Shown: positions 54,601 to 63,851, counted from the first letter of the stretch. The stretch is DNA of 64,000 nucleotides from Melitaea cinxia (GCF_905220565.1 NC_059398.1:3224001-3288000); one strand, 5' to 3'. Made by a program: numbers and translations. The notes: generated by a model from the sequence alone, not told the origin.

Positions 54601-55383
54601 ATATTTACAGCTGAAGCTCTAGCAATTACTGCTGCCCTAGAATTCATTAAAAAACAAACTAATCAATATTGGCTGATCATTACTGACAGTATGAGCGTTC
54701 TAAAGGCTTTAGATAATTATCAATTCAGTGCTAATACAAACTTCATCATTTTAGAAATAAGACATCTCCTTTATCAACTATCCAGAAGAAACTACAACAT
54801 CAAATTATTGTGGACACCTTCACATATAGGAGTAAGGGGAAATGAACATGTGGACTTTCTGGCACGTTCAATTGTTGACAGTGACAGCGGCAGCCCTGTT
54901 GATGAGAATGTTGCCGTACCATACACTGATCTATTAGTTGCTATTAAATCAAAAATCCTATCTGATTGGCGTGATCTTTGGCGACAAACCTTGTTAAGAA
55001 AAGGATCTTGGTATGCTCAGATAAATCAAGATATTGGAAAAAGTCCTTGGTTTACTAAATCGCATCAACATAGAAGCAGAAAATATTATACAATACTATG
55101 CCGCTTGAGATTTGGACATTGCAGATTTAATGCACATTTGAATCGTATGCGTATCATCTCATCGCCCGTTTGCCCACATTGCACCAACAACTCTACACAG
55201 TCTTTAGATCACATATTTTTTGAATGCTCCGCTTTTAATCTGGAACGCCTCTTATTTATAGCCAACTTGTTATCAACTTCTGGACCAAAAAATGTCCCGC
55301 GCAATACACAAGATTTATTGACTAATTTGGATAACTATACTAGTATATTTGAATTTATTTGCAATACTATCAATGATATTTGA
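51601..55383 (+). CDS. I-type retrotransposon ORF2 (endonuclease, RT, RNase H)
   Basis: 1260 aa from ATG at 51601. Endonuclease at ~5-225 (IVQWNAQSI, ICETWLK, LAGDFNGLNSAWG). Reverse transcriptase at ~480-760: FFDVVGAFNNVNHH, GTCQGSILSPLIF, LQFADDLVVYC. RNase H at ~965-1100 with YTDGSK, TAEALAI, TDSMSVL and the HIGVRGNEHVDFLA block. A C-terminal CCHC motif (CPHCTNNSTQSLDHIFFEC) is near 1190. APE + RT + RNase H with a three-knuckle ORF1 points to the I clade. Motif A reads VVGAFN where SKAFD is usual, but the catalytic Asp is present. No disabling change seen. Confidence 0.95.
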   Translation: MDTLNIVQWNAQSILHNQHIFNYFLLDKNIHIALICETWLKPCQKFKIRHYNVIRLDSGNTHNGVAILIHSSISYSKIDTFYDDSIQNVVVRIKYSSNKELTIISFYSPTNCNPAFSKSKLDRLIKSLPEPIFLAGDFNGLNSAWGCSTSNCRGKDILESINNNNLVILNDGSMTTVGSHIWRQNALDLTIVSPSLALECDWSVHDDPLGSYHFPVITKILLNNNHYNATPIPNSSSLPCFPNLNNVDWNIYNLNVQLLLTEFSLDTQDPLHNYTKFTDILHSALWKSSSISKHSLVNTALSSCSPSNLNKKKKLFPWWNFNCTKAVLNSKNAYLTFKSDPTEANYINFKRLQANKKYIIRNERRNSWIKLCEQFNRSTPISVIWTYMRKFNKSYSPPSHNNSDYSWIFDFLKKYTPDTVEPAFNLNSFCHILPNQNFIIKSFTIVELNSAISSRKDSTPGLDYISYKMLKHLSSQSKLILLNILNLLWEHNLIPMDWKVDCLVPILKPNKDKFNFDSYRPIALTSCMGKIFEQLLKQRLEHFIESNHILPSNQFGFRRGRSSRESIAHLHLDIYNAIQSKQALAGVFFDVVGAFNNVNHHILSTELAAIGLPVKVIQWIFNFLHSRKVFVKYNNKLIGPRLSHKGTCQGSILSPLIFTLYIHRLNLILGSHIYNLQFADDLVVYCSSNNITTLNLKLNEALVKLNSYFNYLALDISFEKSKVIVFNKVGSERIKINYNNISLLITNEVKFLGVIFMNNLSWNKYVDHIVDRALKALNILKSLAKTYWGSDPKILLTLYKSLVCSHFEYGFLCFSTNDKLVNKLNIIQNHSLRLITGAMKTTPINSLQVECNISPLHLRFKYLKYCFLLKLFSISNHPLIKKLNYLHSKYPVNAPLTSNNPFILFEYSFMLNLNNQHKIHSSSNWMCYEKEFDCLINQIDIIIDHKLKERQEVYNLIAQYSDKFKQVYTDGSKNDINVSMAYYVPHLKFGQGVRLKKEISIFTAEALAITAALEFIKKQTNQYWLIITDSMSVLKALDNYQFSANTNFIILEIRHLLYQLSRRNYNIKLLWTPSHIGVRGNEHVDFLARSIVDSDSGSPVDENVAVPYTDLLVAIKSKILSDWRDLWRQTLLRKGSWYAQINQDIGKSPWFTKSHQHRSRKYYTILCRLRFGHCRFNAHLNRMRIISSPVCPHCTNNSTQSLDHIFFECSAFNLERLLFIANLLSTSGPKNVPRNTQDLLTNLDNYTSIFEFICNTINDI

Positions 55384-55705
55384 AACAGGATCAGGACCTT
55401 CATTCATCGGATGTGAAATTTTATTTTGATATTTCAGGCTTCGGCCTATTACAGACTTGGTTTCGACCTCGCCTATCACTTATAGACAAAGAAGAGTAGA
55501 CGAAAATATGAAATTTCAGACTTGGTTTCGGCCTTACTCTACCAGTCATCGAATCAGAAGAACAATAAAGTTACTTCAGACTTGGCTCCGGCCTTTTGAT
55601 ATATCAGAACGAAACTTACAAATTCAGACTAGGCTGTATGGATTATAGTCCTTTGCCTTTCCCTATTGGGGATAAATTTTAAAACAACAACATCAAAACC
55701 TTTCA

Positions 55706-55761
55706 GCCAAGATGGACGTGTAGTTAAAGTGCTGAAATTGCTAATCTATTCGTTACTTATT
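55706..55761 (+). promoter_or_regulatory. Candidate SRRM2 promoter / first noncoding exon
   Basis: Right beside the target duplication, GCCAAGATGGACG resembles a YY1-type CAAGATGG element often found at starts of housekeeping genes. A donor-like TTG|GTGAGA follows at 55761/55762. An acceptor TTTCTTTTTAG ends at 55922, just before the coding exon. A noncoding first exon of ~55 bp is therefore plausible. The retrotransposon separates it from the upstream 1 kb. Confidence 0.4.
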
Positions 55762-55941
55762 GGTGAGATATTTTAAGCTTGACCTACATTTTATAGTATA
55801 TATAGGCTAACGAATTTATGGAAAAAGTGTGGTGGATATTTGAATGCTAATTTTGCCTACGTATTGGATTTGAAACGTAGATGCTGACAATAATTCACTT
55901 AACTGGGGTTTTTTCTTTTTAGACTAAAACAAGCGGCAAAA

Positions 55942-56180
55942 ATGTATAATGGCATCGGTCTTACAACGCCAAGAGGTTCGGGAACAAATGGTTACGTTCA
56001 GAGAAACTGGGCTTCAGTGCGTAAAACCAAAGATTCGGTTAACTATCGTACTGAAGAGGATATCGCTAAACTAGATTGTGCGTCTAATAAACAACCCAAC
56101 CGCGAAATACTCGATCACGAGAGGAAAAGAAAGATAGAAGTGAAATGTGCGGAGTTAGAAGACACTCTAGAAGAACAGGG
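55942..56180 (+). CDS. SRRM2: SRRM2 (SRm300 / Cwc21-like), first coding exon
   Basis: Opens MYNGIGLTTPRGSGTNGYVQ, the nearly invariant start of SRRM2/Cwc21 proteins. The N-terminal Cwc21 domain continues with KQPNREILDHERKRKIEVK and LEDTLEEQG, ending in phase 2 at a GG|GTAAGT donor. SRRM2 binds the catalytic spliceosome near U5 and the exon, and scaffolds nuclear speckles in vertebrates. Upstream is a 19-bp leader after an acceptor at 55922. The rest of the protein (the long Ser/Arg-rich part) is not in the window; I searched 56181-57697 and saw no next exon. Intron 1 carries a SINE and a 6.1-kb antisense LINE. Confidence 0.92.
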
Positions 56181-56504
56181 GTAAGTGAGGTTGTGCTGAT
56201 ACAATTGTGTAAACATTTAACATATCCTAACCTACAAAATATAGTTATTCTAAATTATATACATTTTCATTACCTTTGGTATAGTTTATGAAAAAAAGCC
56301 GTAAATATAGAATGGTATCTGAACACATTACACAACAATGTCAAATGTTGTTATAATGTTTTGAATAGTTGTAAAAGTTAAAAGTAAAGTAATGGCAGTC
56401 ATTCTCTTGTATAACAACATCTAAAATATGAAAATTTAACCTGTTTCATGTTTTATTGTAATGTAAATAAAATCAAATAACATTTTTTTGTAATTAATAA
56501 AGTC

Positions 56505-56850
56505 TCATGGTTTGCTCTGGTATGGGAAGTGATCCATGCCATGTTGGTGCCTAAAACACCGGCAGCTGCGGCTTAGACTCCCACTCAGGATTGATATTAC
56601 TACAAATGTTTTATTCTGGCCTGGGTGTCTGTCCTTGTGGGTCTTCCCAACATGCGTCGGAGAACATATCAAGCTGTCAGTGCCAATTGTTATCATAAAC
56701 ACCTAATAGCATTTGTTACTACTTGTAGAGAATATATCTGCCTACTCACAATTTAGCAGTATGATCGCTTAAGCTACAATCCTTCTCCTTACATCAGGAG
56801 ATAGAGGGCTATACCGCGTAGTGTGATGTTACAAGCTTAATCAGTCAATC
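56505..56850 (+). mobile_element. tRNA-derived SINE, copy 3 (worn)
   Basis: GTCCTTGTGGGTCTTCCC, CATGCGTCGGAGAACATATC and ATTGTTATCATAAACACC align with the other SINEs. The A box and B box are degraded. Confidence 0.6.
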
Positions 56851-57697
56851 AATTAAAGCCTGTAATATTAAAAAAAAATAGCATTCTCATATAGTCTGTT
56901 TCTAAGATAGGCAACTTAACTCCAGAGTTTTGGCATGTTATGATATAAATATATTTTTTTAAATATGTATACTCTCAAACATCCTACTGTAGCTTATATT
57001 ATTACAGAAATAGTGACCAAAACACTTTTTGAAAAAGATTCATTAGTTACGACAACTGGCAACCGTTAAAAAATATTTATGAGTTTTTATAACTATTTTT
57101 TAACGGTAAGTGGTTAATAGTTCTAAAAACTCGACAATAGTGTCAAATACACTTAACATTTGTGTACACGCAAATGACAGCCATCTATATATAAAAACCA
57201 TTTATAAACCTATGAATGCATAGAACTATGATTGGAAATGGGTCATTCAAAACATGGTACATGGTAAATTAATTACTGATAAGCCATACCATAAATTGTG
57301 TTTTAATTCAATTTTGCTAAAACTAGAGTTGGGTTTATATAAATTTTATTTTTGTATTAATTGCTAGATAACCTGCCCTATTTCACACGTGTTTATCATC
57401 AGCATGTTTTCTTGATTATTACATATTAAAAAAGGACTTATAAATCAAAATCAAAAACTATTGTCTTCAAATTAGTTTCAAAAGCACTTCAGAAATGTCA
57501 TTTTATATATTTAAATTATATTAGTTACGGCTATTCAAAGTTAAGACTTGGACAAATAAACAGAGAATGAGAGAATGGACAAATAAACTCTTATTGTTTG
57601 TAATATTAGTACAGATAAAACTCGGTATCTAGATAAAATCGATAATTCAACTATATACAATCAAAATGTACTAAAAAGCCATTAGAAATTTCTTGTT
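56851..57697. other. SRRM2 intron 1, unique part
   Basis: AT-rich. No exon, RNA gene or clear repeat found. Confidence 0.35.
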
Positions 57698-57792
57698 TTA
57701 CCCACTTGTTGTTGTTGTTGTTGTTGTACACGGGCTATTTTCCGCAACTCGACGTCTTGATGCGCCTTTTTTGCGTGATCGGCTGGTGGGCA

Positions 57793-60700
57793 CTATTCGT
57801 GCCAGCCAAGCTCCTTGAGGAAGCCTAGCAGACCCTTCACGTTGCCGACGACTTCCTGGAGCAACCTCGGTGTCCCAAGGTGTAGTGCCCTGTAGTTCGC
57901 CACACCACCGCATTCCAGCAGGATATGTGAGGCCGTTTCCTCTGCCTCCAGGCACGCTCTGCACAGGGGGCTGTCTGTAACACCTAGATTGTGTAAGTGC
58001 TTGTTAAGCAAGGCATGTCCCGTAAGCGCCCCGACCAGTAGTCGGAGCTGGGCTCTTCCATAACCGCGAAGTTTGCGGGACAATCCTGGGTTGATCGTCG
58101 GAAGAGCTTCCTTGGTCTGCCTGCAGGTAGTTAGGTTTGTCCAATATTCTTGGTGCATTACCTTGGTGTTGTGTCGCAGCTGGCTGCGCAGCCATCCGAA
58201 TGGCAGAGGCAGAATGGGTTCGGGTCCGTGGACCCTCATCTCCGATCCATTCCTCGCCAGTCGGTCGGCCGCGTCATTGCCTCGCGATCCACTGTGTCCC
58301 TTTATCCATTGAAGGGTAATGGTGTTTGTTTCACTTACCTTCGTCAGAGCTCGATGGCACTCGTATATTAGCCCTGATGTCATAATGTCGCTCTGTAGGG
58401 CTTGCAGGACCGATCTGCTGTCGGAAAGTATACGGATTGGAAAACCCTGTACCTCTCTAGACTTGATCGCTGTTGCTGCCATTATGATTCCCATACATTC
58501 CGCCTGGAAGACGGTGTTGTGGATTCCTAATGGCGATGAGATGTGGATATTCAGGTCTTCTGAGTAGACCCCAGAACCTGTACCTGTTGATGTTTTCGAC
58601 CCGTCTGTGAAGATTCTTAACTCCCTAGGGTTGAGGCCTTCACCTGGGTCTTCGTGTAATTGTATTCTGTATCTTTTGTCGAATACGTACTGTTTGGGTA
58701 TCCTGTCGGTAACCGCTTCGACGAGCGGTTCCCTGTTTGCCAGTTCGCCAAGTATTCCTGTATGTGCTACCTTTACGTTCCTCCAAAGGTTTAGCTTCCT
58801 GAGTCTTACCGCAGCCGCTCCCGCCTCCTGTTGGATAAACAGGTGCAGCGGCGGCAGGTTCAGTAGGGTTTCCAGGGCGGCTGTCGGAGTAGTCCTCATG
58901 CAGCCCGTAGTCGCCATGCAAGCTAGCCTTTGAAGTCGTTGTAGTTTTGCTTCTCCGGTGATTAGTCTGGTTCTCGGCCACCAAACCACAGCACCGTAGC
59001 TGATAATTGGCCTGATGACGGACTGGTACAGCCACAGAGTGACTTTTGGGGATAGACCCCATTTCTTACCTATCATTCTGCGGCACTGCCAGAAGGCTAT
59101 TGTAGCCTTGTCAATTTTGCTGTTGAGATGCTTGCTCCAGTTCAGTTTGCTATCTAGAATAATTCCTAGATACTTTACCTCCGAGCTGAACTGTAGCTCC
59201 GTACCGAACAGTCTAGGGGGTTTGTAGCTCCCCAATTGCCGTTTGTTAGTGAACATTACCTGTTCCGTCTTTCCAGGATTGACGGTGAGTTCGTTATCTA
59301 TGCACCATCTCTCCACAATTCGTAGCGCCTGCTGTGTGACACTGCACACGGTACTGCTGACTCTGCCGCTGATTAGGATGGCGATATCATCAGCGTACCC
59401 GATCGTGAAGTAGTTGTGCTGGTTCAGTCTGGTTATAAGGTCGTTTACCACTAGGTTCCACAGTAGTGGGGAAAGCACCCCTCCTTGTGGACATCCTCTG
59501 GCTACCAGTGCATGTTGTGCCTCAGTTGATGTAAGTTTGATGACTCTTTTTCTGAGCATGTTACCTATCCAGTCGATCATCATCGGGTGTACCCCGTGCT
59601 TAACTAGGGCCGACGAGATGCTGTTGAAGTTAGTCTTGTCAAAGGCTCCTTCTATGTCGATGAAGGTGCCAAGACACATAGCCTTGTTTTCAATGGCCTC
59701 TTCTATTTTACTGACCACTGCATGTAGAGCTGACTCTGTTGATTTACCTTGGCTGTACGCGTGTTGGTTTGGATGTAGGCGTACTGTAGCTAGGGCGTTT
59801 TCTCTCAGATCCCGTTCGCACAGCCTTTCCAGAGTCTTCAGTAGAAAAGATGTAAGACTTATAGGTCTGTGGGATTTGGGTTCAGAGTAGTCACTTTTTC
59901 CCGGTTTGGGGATGAAGATTACCTTTACCTCCCTCCACTGCCTCGGCACGTAGCTGTGAGCTAAACAGGCCGCCAAAACAGTGGTAAGCCTCTGGATCAG
60001 TCGGTTACTTCCCCACTTTAGAAGTGCCGGGAAGACCCCGTCCAACCCTGGGGATTTGAAGGAGTCAAAGCTGTTGATAGCCCATCTGACTTTTGATGGG
60101 CTTACTACCTTGAGTGCATATTCCCAATGCTCCTCTGTTGGGGCTACGTCCTCCTCGGGCCAGTCCACCGACTGCATGATGTGGCACCCTGGGAAATGTG
60201 TCTCAACCAGGATGCACTCTGCTTCTTCCGGCGTGCTCGTGAAGGTGTTGTCAGGCTTTCTTAGGGAGCCCTTCAGCTGGCAGGATTGGTTTGCTAAGAC
60301 CTTCCTTACCCTATTGGCCTGTTCGCAGGTTTCCACGCTGCTGCAGAATTTGCGCCACGAGTCGGTGCTTCTGTACCTTAGTCGTTTCTTGTATCTGGAC
60401 TTGGCTTTCTTATACCTGTCCCAGTCCAGATCGGCGCATGTATTCATTGCTCTGTTTAAAAGTCGCCTCACCTTTTTCCTGAGTCTTTCCAGTTCAGGCC
60501 CCCACCAGGTTACTTTGTTCTCCGGTGGCAATGATAAGGGACATGCAGTTTGGTAGGAGTCTATAATGTTGCTAGTCAAAGTATCTACCTGCTGTTCTAT
60601 ATGTTCTGTTCCCACAAGCCGGTCTGGGCATGCCTGCTCACTGAGCAGCTGCTCCAGTCTCTCAGCGTAGTGCACGCGGTCAGTTTTGCGTGGGTTACGC

Positions 60701-61413
60701 CTAGGGGTTGTTGGAACTGTATTTACCTGCACATCGAAGCGTATCCATCTGTGATCTGAGCACGATGCCTCATCGGATACGTGCCAGTTGGAGATGGTCT
60801 CGGAGGCCGCTTCTGTGGCAAGAGTTAGGTCGATGATTGTCCTGCTACGTCTGTTCACGAAAGTGGGCTCAGAGCCCACATTCATGATCTGTAGGTTTGT
60901 CGTCATCAGATATTCAACTAAGAGCTTACCTCTTTCGTTTGTTGTTTTCATTCCCCATAGGGTGTGATGTGCGTTGGAGTCAGTGCCTATAATTAGTTGC
61001 AGCCTGGCCTCTTCGCAGTATGTTATCAGCCGTGCCATGTCGTGCGGCGGTGGCGCATCAGCCTCCGGCATGTAGGCCGACGCGATCACCATCTCCGGCA
61101 GGCTGTGGTCTTGCGTACTATGCAGCTGTATGGCGCACACATCTCTAGAACAGAATCTCGTTAATGTTTGCGCCTGTATATTGTTGGTGATGTAAATACA
61201 GGCCCTGCTGTTTTCCGAGCCTGTATGTGTAATTAGCTTACCTCCAGAGTTCCGGAGTCCGCATACAGTGCCATTCCTGACCCACGGCTCCTGGATCAGT
61301 GCAATGGCTGTTGTGTTAACCTCCAACCATTTACGCATTTGAGCCGTTGCTGTCATGCTATGGTGGAGGTTTGCTTGGAGGACTTTACAGGATGGGTGAG
61401 CTGGGTAAGCCAT
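57793..61413 (-). CDS. LOA/R1-group ORF2 (endonuclease, RT, RNase H)
   Basis: 1206 aa. Endonuclease at ~10-225 (LQANLHHSMTA, LIQEPWV, IGTDSNAHHTLWG, SCSDHRWIRF). Reverse transcriptase at ~470-770: TFIDIEGAFDKTNFN, GCPQGGVLSPLLWNL, GYADDIAIL. RNase H at ~930-1060: IFTDGSK, AECMGIIMA, LSDSRSVLQAL, WIKGHSGSRGNDAADRLA. A C-terminal CCHC motif (CRACLEAEETASHILLEC) lies near 1160. 'NAHH' after the Asp and 'IDIEGAFD' are typical of the R1/LOA group; RNase H favours LOA over R1. The start overlaps ORF1 by 29 nt in another frame. No disabling change seen. Confidence 0.93.
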   Translation of the reverse strand: MAYPAHPSCKVLQANLHHSMTATAQMRKWLEVNTTAIALIQEPWVRNGTVCGLRNSGGKLITHTGSENSRACIYITNNIQAQTLTRFCSRDVCAIQLHSTQDHSLPEMVIASAYMPEADAPPPHDMARLITYCEEARLQLIIGTDSNAHHTLWGMKTTNERGKLLVEYLMTTNLQIMNVGSEPTFVNRRSRTIIDLTLATEAASETISNWHVSDEASCSDHRWIRFDVQVNTVPTTPRRNPRKTDRVHYAERLEQLLSEQACPDRLVGTEHIEQQVDTLTSNIIDSYQTACPLSLPPENKVTWWGPELERLRKKVRRLLNRAMNTCADLDWDRYKKAKSRYKKRLRYRSTDSWRKFCSSVETCEQANRVRKVLANQSCQLKGSLRKPDNTFTSTPEEAECILVETHFPGCHIMQSVDWPEEDVAPTEEHWEYALKVVSPSKVRWAINSFDSFKSPGLDGVFPALLKWGSNRLIQRLTTVLAACLAHSYVPRQWREVKVIFIPKPGKSDYSEPKSHRPISLTSFLLKTLERLCERDLRENALATVRLHPNQHAYSQGKSTESALHAVVSKIEEAIENKAMCLGTFIDIEGAFDKTNFNSISSALVKHGVHPMMIDWIGNMLRKRVIKLTSTEAQHALVARGCPQGGVLSPLLWNLVVNDLITRLNQHNYFTIGYADDIAILISGRVSSTVCSVTQQALRIVERWCIDNELTVNPGKTEQVMFTNKRQLGSYKPPRLFGTELQFSSEVKYLGIILDSKLNWSKHLNSKIDKATIAFWQCRRMIGKKWGLSPKVTLWLYQSVIRPIISYGAVVWWPRTRLITGEAKLQRLQRLACMATTGCMRTTPTAALETLLNLPPLHLFIQQEAGAAAVRLRKLNLWRNVKVAHTGILGELANREPLVEAVTDRIPKQYVFDKRYRIQLHEDPGEGLNPRELRIFTDGSKTSTGTGSGVYSEDLNIHISSPLGIHNTVFQAECMGIIMAATAIKSREVQGFPIRILSDSRSVLQALQSDIMTSGLIYECHRALTKVSETNTITLQWIKGHSGSRGNDAADRLARNGSEMRVHGPEPILPLPFGWLRSQLRHNTKVMHQEYWTNLTTCRQTKEALPTINPGLSRKLRGYGRAQLRLLVGALTGHALLNKHLHNLGVTDSPLCRACLEAEETASHILLECGGVANYRALHLGTPRLLQEVVGNVKGLLGFLKELGWHE

Positions 61414-63214
61414 CGTCAGACAGCATCCCTGCCTCCTCCATCACTGTCTCCCCTATGGCCAGGTTGTCCAGGCTTGCCAGGCAAGCCCCCTCCTCCGACT
61501 CCAGAAGCAGCTCCTCCACGACCACTGCCTCTTCGGTCTGGGGTTTGGGGCTCGACTGCCTCACAGGGGGTGGCTCGGGGATAGCCGGGATTGCTCCCGA
61601 CCCTTCCCCCTTCGCCTGTTCTCCGTTGTTTTGATCCTCCATGGGGTCGTCATGCTCCGTTGGCAGGTGCTCGGTAAATTTACCTTTCGGACCCTGGAAC
61701 TTCACGTACACCGACCCCAGCAAATAGCAGAGTCGGCGCTCTCGTTCCACCAGGGTCTGCACCACGTCCTCGGGAGCGCTGAAGATCAGGAACGTATTAC
61801 CTTCCTGTCTGTCAACCTTATGGAGGATCCAGCTGTCTACCTTGGCCCACACATTCTGGAGCCGCAGCGCGCGTCCCACCTTCCAGATGTCCGGTTGTTC
61901 ACCCGGAAGGAGGACCCCGCAGCGGACCAGCCTGACAAGGTCGCACTGCCGTTTGACCATTAATTTGGTGCCCGTGGGCAGGGCGAGCTCCGAAACTATA
62001 CGTGTGAGGTACCCCACGGTTTCGCGGTTCTCACACCACAGCTTCAGAGCTCCATCGGCGTATATCGGTTTACCCTGAAAAACAGGGTTCACCGGTTCAT
62101 CATCGGTCGCTTCTACAAGATCCTTTAGAAGGCGCTCTTGTAGAAGGACCTGTACTTCCTGTGCGGCCTGTGCAGTCAGGTGCTCTCCGGTCACAGTTGT
62201 CACCGCAACCAGTAAGTCCGACTGCACTGCCGCTGAGTAGGGGACATGGGTACCATCAGCCAGCCTCGGCTTTTTGGGACCACCCCTCGGCGACTGAGAG
62301 TCGTCGAGGCGAGCCCTTTTAGCCGGTACCTGGGATGCATCTCCATTGCCCGCTTTACCCTTCGCCTGCGCCTTGCCGCGTTGGGCGCGACCGGTTGCCT
62401 GGTTACCCTGGCCACCTGCCGCCCCCTTCGCGAACTTGACGGACCCCTCGGTTTTGGGTTCCTCGGCTTGGGTTGTTGTATCGCGCTTGGGGGCTCCCGC
62501 CTCCGATGCACGCCTCCTCTGACGTTGGCGTAGCTTCCTGTTCATGCGCCGGGGCTTAGGTTCACTCCCTGGTTGGGAGGACCCTTTACCCCCTGCGCGT
62601 CCCGCCGACTTGCCGGGTTTCCCCTTGGCTTGTCGGCGGTCGACCAGGGTCCACGCCTCGTCAAAGCGTTTTAGGGCAGCCACCTCTCCTGCCGACCGGG
62701 CTCCGGGTTGCCCCAGTGCCCTGTCGGCGTCGAGGATAGCGCCTGTTGAAGGCGCCGTCGACGTGGACGGCCTCGGTTCCTCCGGTTTCCCGGTTTCCCC
62801 TCGGCCACCCACGGACATGCGCTTTGTGTGTGGTGGCGCCGCCTTGGCGGCACCACCCCCGCGTGTGTGTGTGTTTGCTGAGGTCAAGGTCGACTTCGCT
62901 GCCTTGCCTCCGCTAGTGAAAGAGGGCTGTCCCAACTTCATGGTGCCGCACCCCTGTTGTGTTTGTTGTACCCGTAATGGGTGTTTGGTAGACGGCCCCG
63001 CATTCGCGGTACCCGCCACCAGTAAGGTACCATCCGGTTTCCCTTCAGGTCCCTGTGTGGGTTTGGATCTATTGTTGTCCATGTTTGATAAGAAAGAAAT
63101 TTCATCTACTGCGCTCCCTACCCTCCATGGAGCCCGCAACGTTGGGGATGCCGTATCGACACCGGGGCTACGCAGTAGATATAGATGTGGTAGGTTGGAT
63201 TCCAAACGCGACAT
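61385..63214 (-). CDS. LOA/R1-group ORF1 (gag-like)
   Basis: 609 aa from ATG at 63214. The first ~340 residues are low-complexity, rich in Gly/Ala/Lys/Arg/Pro with basic tracts (RRMNRKLRQRQRRRASE), and suit RNA binding. Residues ~345-560 look folded (LLVAVTTVTGEHLTAQAAQE, IYADGALKLWCENRETVGYL, VRCGVLLPGEQPDIW). I see no CCHC knuckles, unlike ORF1 of the I-type element. The conserved C-terminal part resembles the uncharacterised domain found in LOA-type ORF1s, from memory. The tail overlaps ORF2, implying coupled translation. Confidence 0.85.
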   Translation of the reverse strand: MSRLESNLPHLYLLRSPGVDTASPTLRAPWRVGSAVDEISFLSNMDNNRSKPTQGPEGKPDGTLLVAGTANAGPSTKHPLRVQQTQQGCGTMKLGQPSFTSGGKAAKSTLTSANTHTRGGGAAKAAPPHTKRMSVGGRGETGKPEEPRPSTSTAPSTGAILDADRALGQPGARSAGEVAALKRFDEAWTLVDRRQAKGKPGKSAGRAGGKGSSQPGSEPKPRRMNRKLRQRQRRRASEAGAPKRDTTTQAEEPKTEGSVKFAKGAAGGQGNQATGRAQRGKAQAKGKAGNGDASQVPAKRARLDDSQSPRGGPKKPRLADGTHVPYSAAVQSDLLVAVTTVTGEHLTAQAAQEVQVLLQERLLKDLVEATDDEPVNPVFQGKPIYADGALKLWCENRETVGYLTRIVSELALPTGTKLMVKRQCDLVRLVRCGVLLPGEQPDIWKVGRALRLQNVWAKVDSWILHKVDRQEGNTFLIFSAPEDVVQTLVERERRLCYLLGSVYVKFQGPKGKFTEHLPTEHDDPMEDQNNGEQAKGEGSGAIPAIPEPPPVRQSSPKPQTEEAVVVEELLLESEEGACLASLDNLAIGETVMEEAGMLSDDGLPSSPIL

Positions 63215-63829
63215 CGGGAGCTACAGATGCCCGGCTGGTGACCGCGATCCCACGGCCCCCAGTGGTTCCGAACACCCTTGCCCCGTCAGCATGGCCGGTC
63301 TCCGCGTCCTCCCAGAGGACCCCACCCCATCTCGCCAGCGTAAAGCACCCGGCTCATCCGTGCAGTTACGCATGTCCATTTCCCCGCAGTGGCTAGCTAC
63401 GGGGCTACCGTTTAGCCTGAAATCCGGACCAAAGAGGGCGTGTTGTCTCCCGCGGTAACTAACCCAGACCCCGTTCGACTCAGCCCCCCAGGACTCCTTC
63501 ATCCCTGCGTACGGCGATCAACTGCGCAGGACACACGCAGGTAGGCAATTGTAGTTGATCTACCGGGTCACCTACTATACCCGGCAGATGGCCTGTCATA
63601 CTTGGCTACAGCAGTCCGGGGTAGATGGTAATTGCGGCGCCCGTTATGACTGCTGCATTTCCAGGGTGTGCGACCCACTCCAGAGGAGCTGACGCCCCAG
63701 GAATGGGTTCGCCCCCAAGCCCGTACGTCGGCGAGCTGAGGGCGACGTGGACGCGTATGACAGACTTGACAGGGGCAAGCCAGCTTATCGCCGCACCCTT
63801 AAGCCTACTCACTCCCTGCCCTACACCCC
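63215..63829 (-). other. 5' leader of the LOA/R1-group element
   Basis: About 615 bp, GC-rich, between the right target duplication and the ORF1 ATG. It should contain the element's internal promoter. Small open frames on both strands are by-products of GC richness. Confidence 0.5.
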
Positions 63830-63851
63830 TTACCCACTTATATTGTATATA

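Larger units (their letters stand above)
50381..55691 (+). mobile_element. Full-length I-type non-LTR retrotransposon
   Basis: ATCAAAACCTTTCA is present at 50367-50380 and 55692-55705, a perfect 14-bp target duplication. The 5311-bp insert has a ~125-bp leader, ORF1 and ORF2, and a ~310-bp 3'UTR with several copies of CAGACTTGG(T/C)TYCGGCCT-like sequence. It ends TTTTAAAACAACAAC, the short A/C-rich tail typical of I elements. Both frames are intact, so it is recent and may be competent. Confidence 0.95.
57708..63829 (-). mobile_element. Full-length LOA/R1-group non-LTR retrotransposon
   Basis: TTACCCACTT stands at 57698-57707 and 63830-63839, a 10-bp target duplication around a ~6.1-kb insert. 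On the minus strand there are a ~615-bp GC-rich leader, two overlapping frames, and a short 3' end finishing in (CAA)n. The insert is strikingly GC-rich against its AT-rich host. It is antisense to SRRM2 in intron 1. The right flank is an 'AGCTGTGCCCGCG' repeat. Confidence 0.93.

Noticed and set aside
58000..60760. Plus-strand genes opposite the LOA ORF2
   Set aside because: Open frames on the other strand of a GC-rich coding region; all are shadows of the reverse-transcriptase ORF.
62244..63458. 304-aa plus-strand protein opposite ORF1
   Set aside because: Antisense shadow of the low-complexity GC-rich ORF1.
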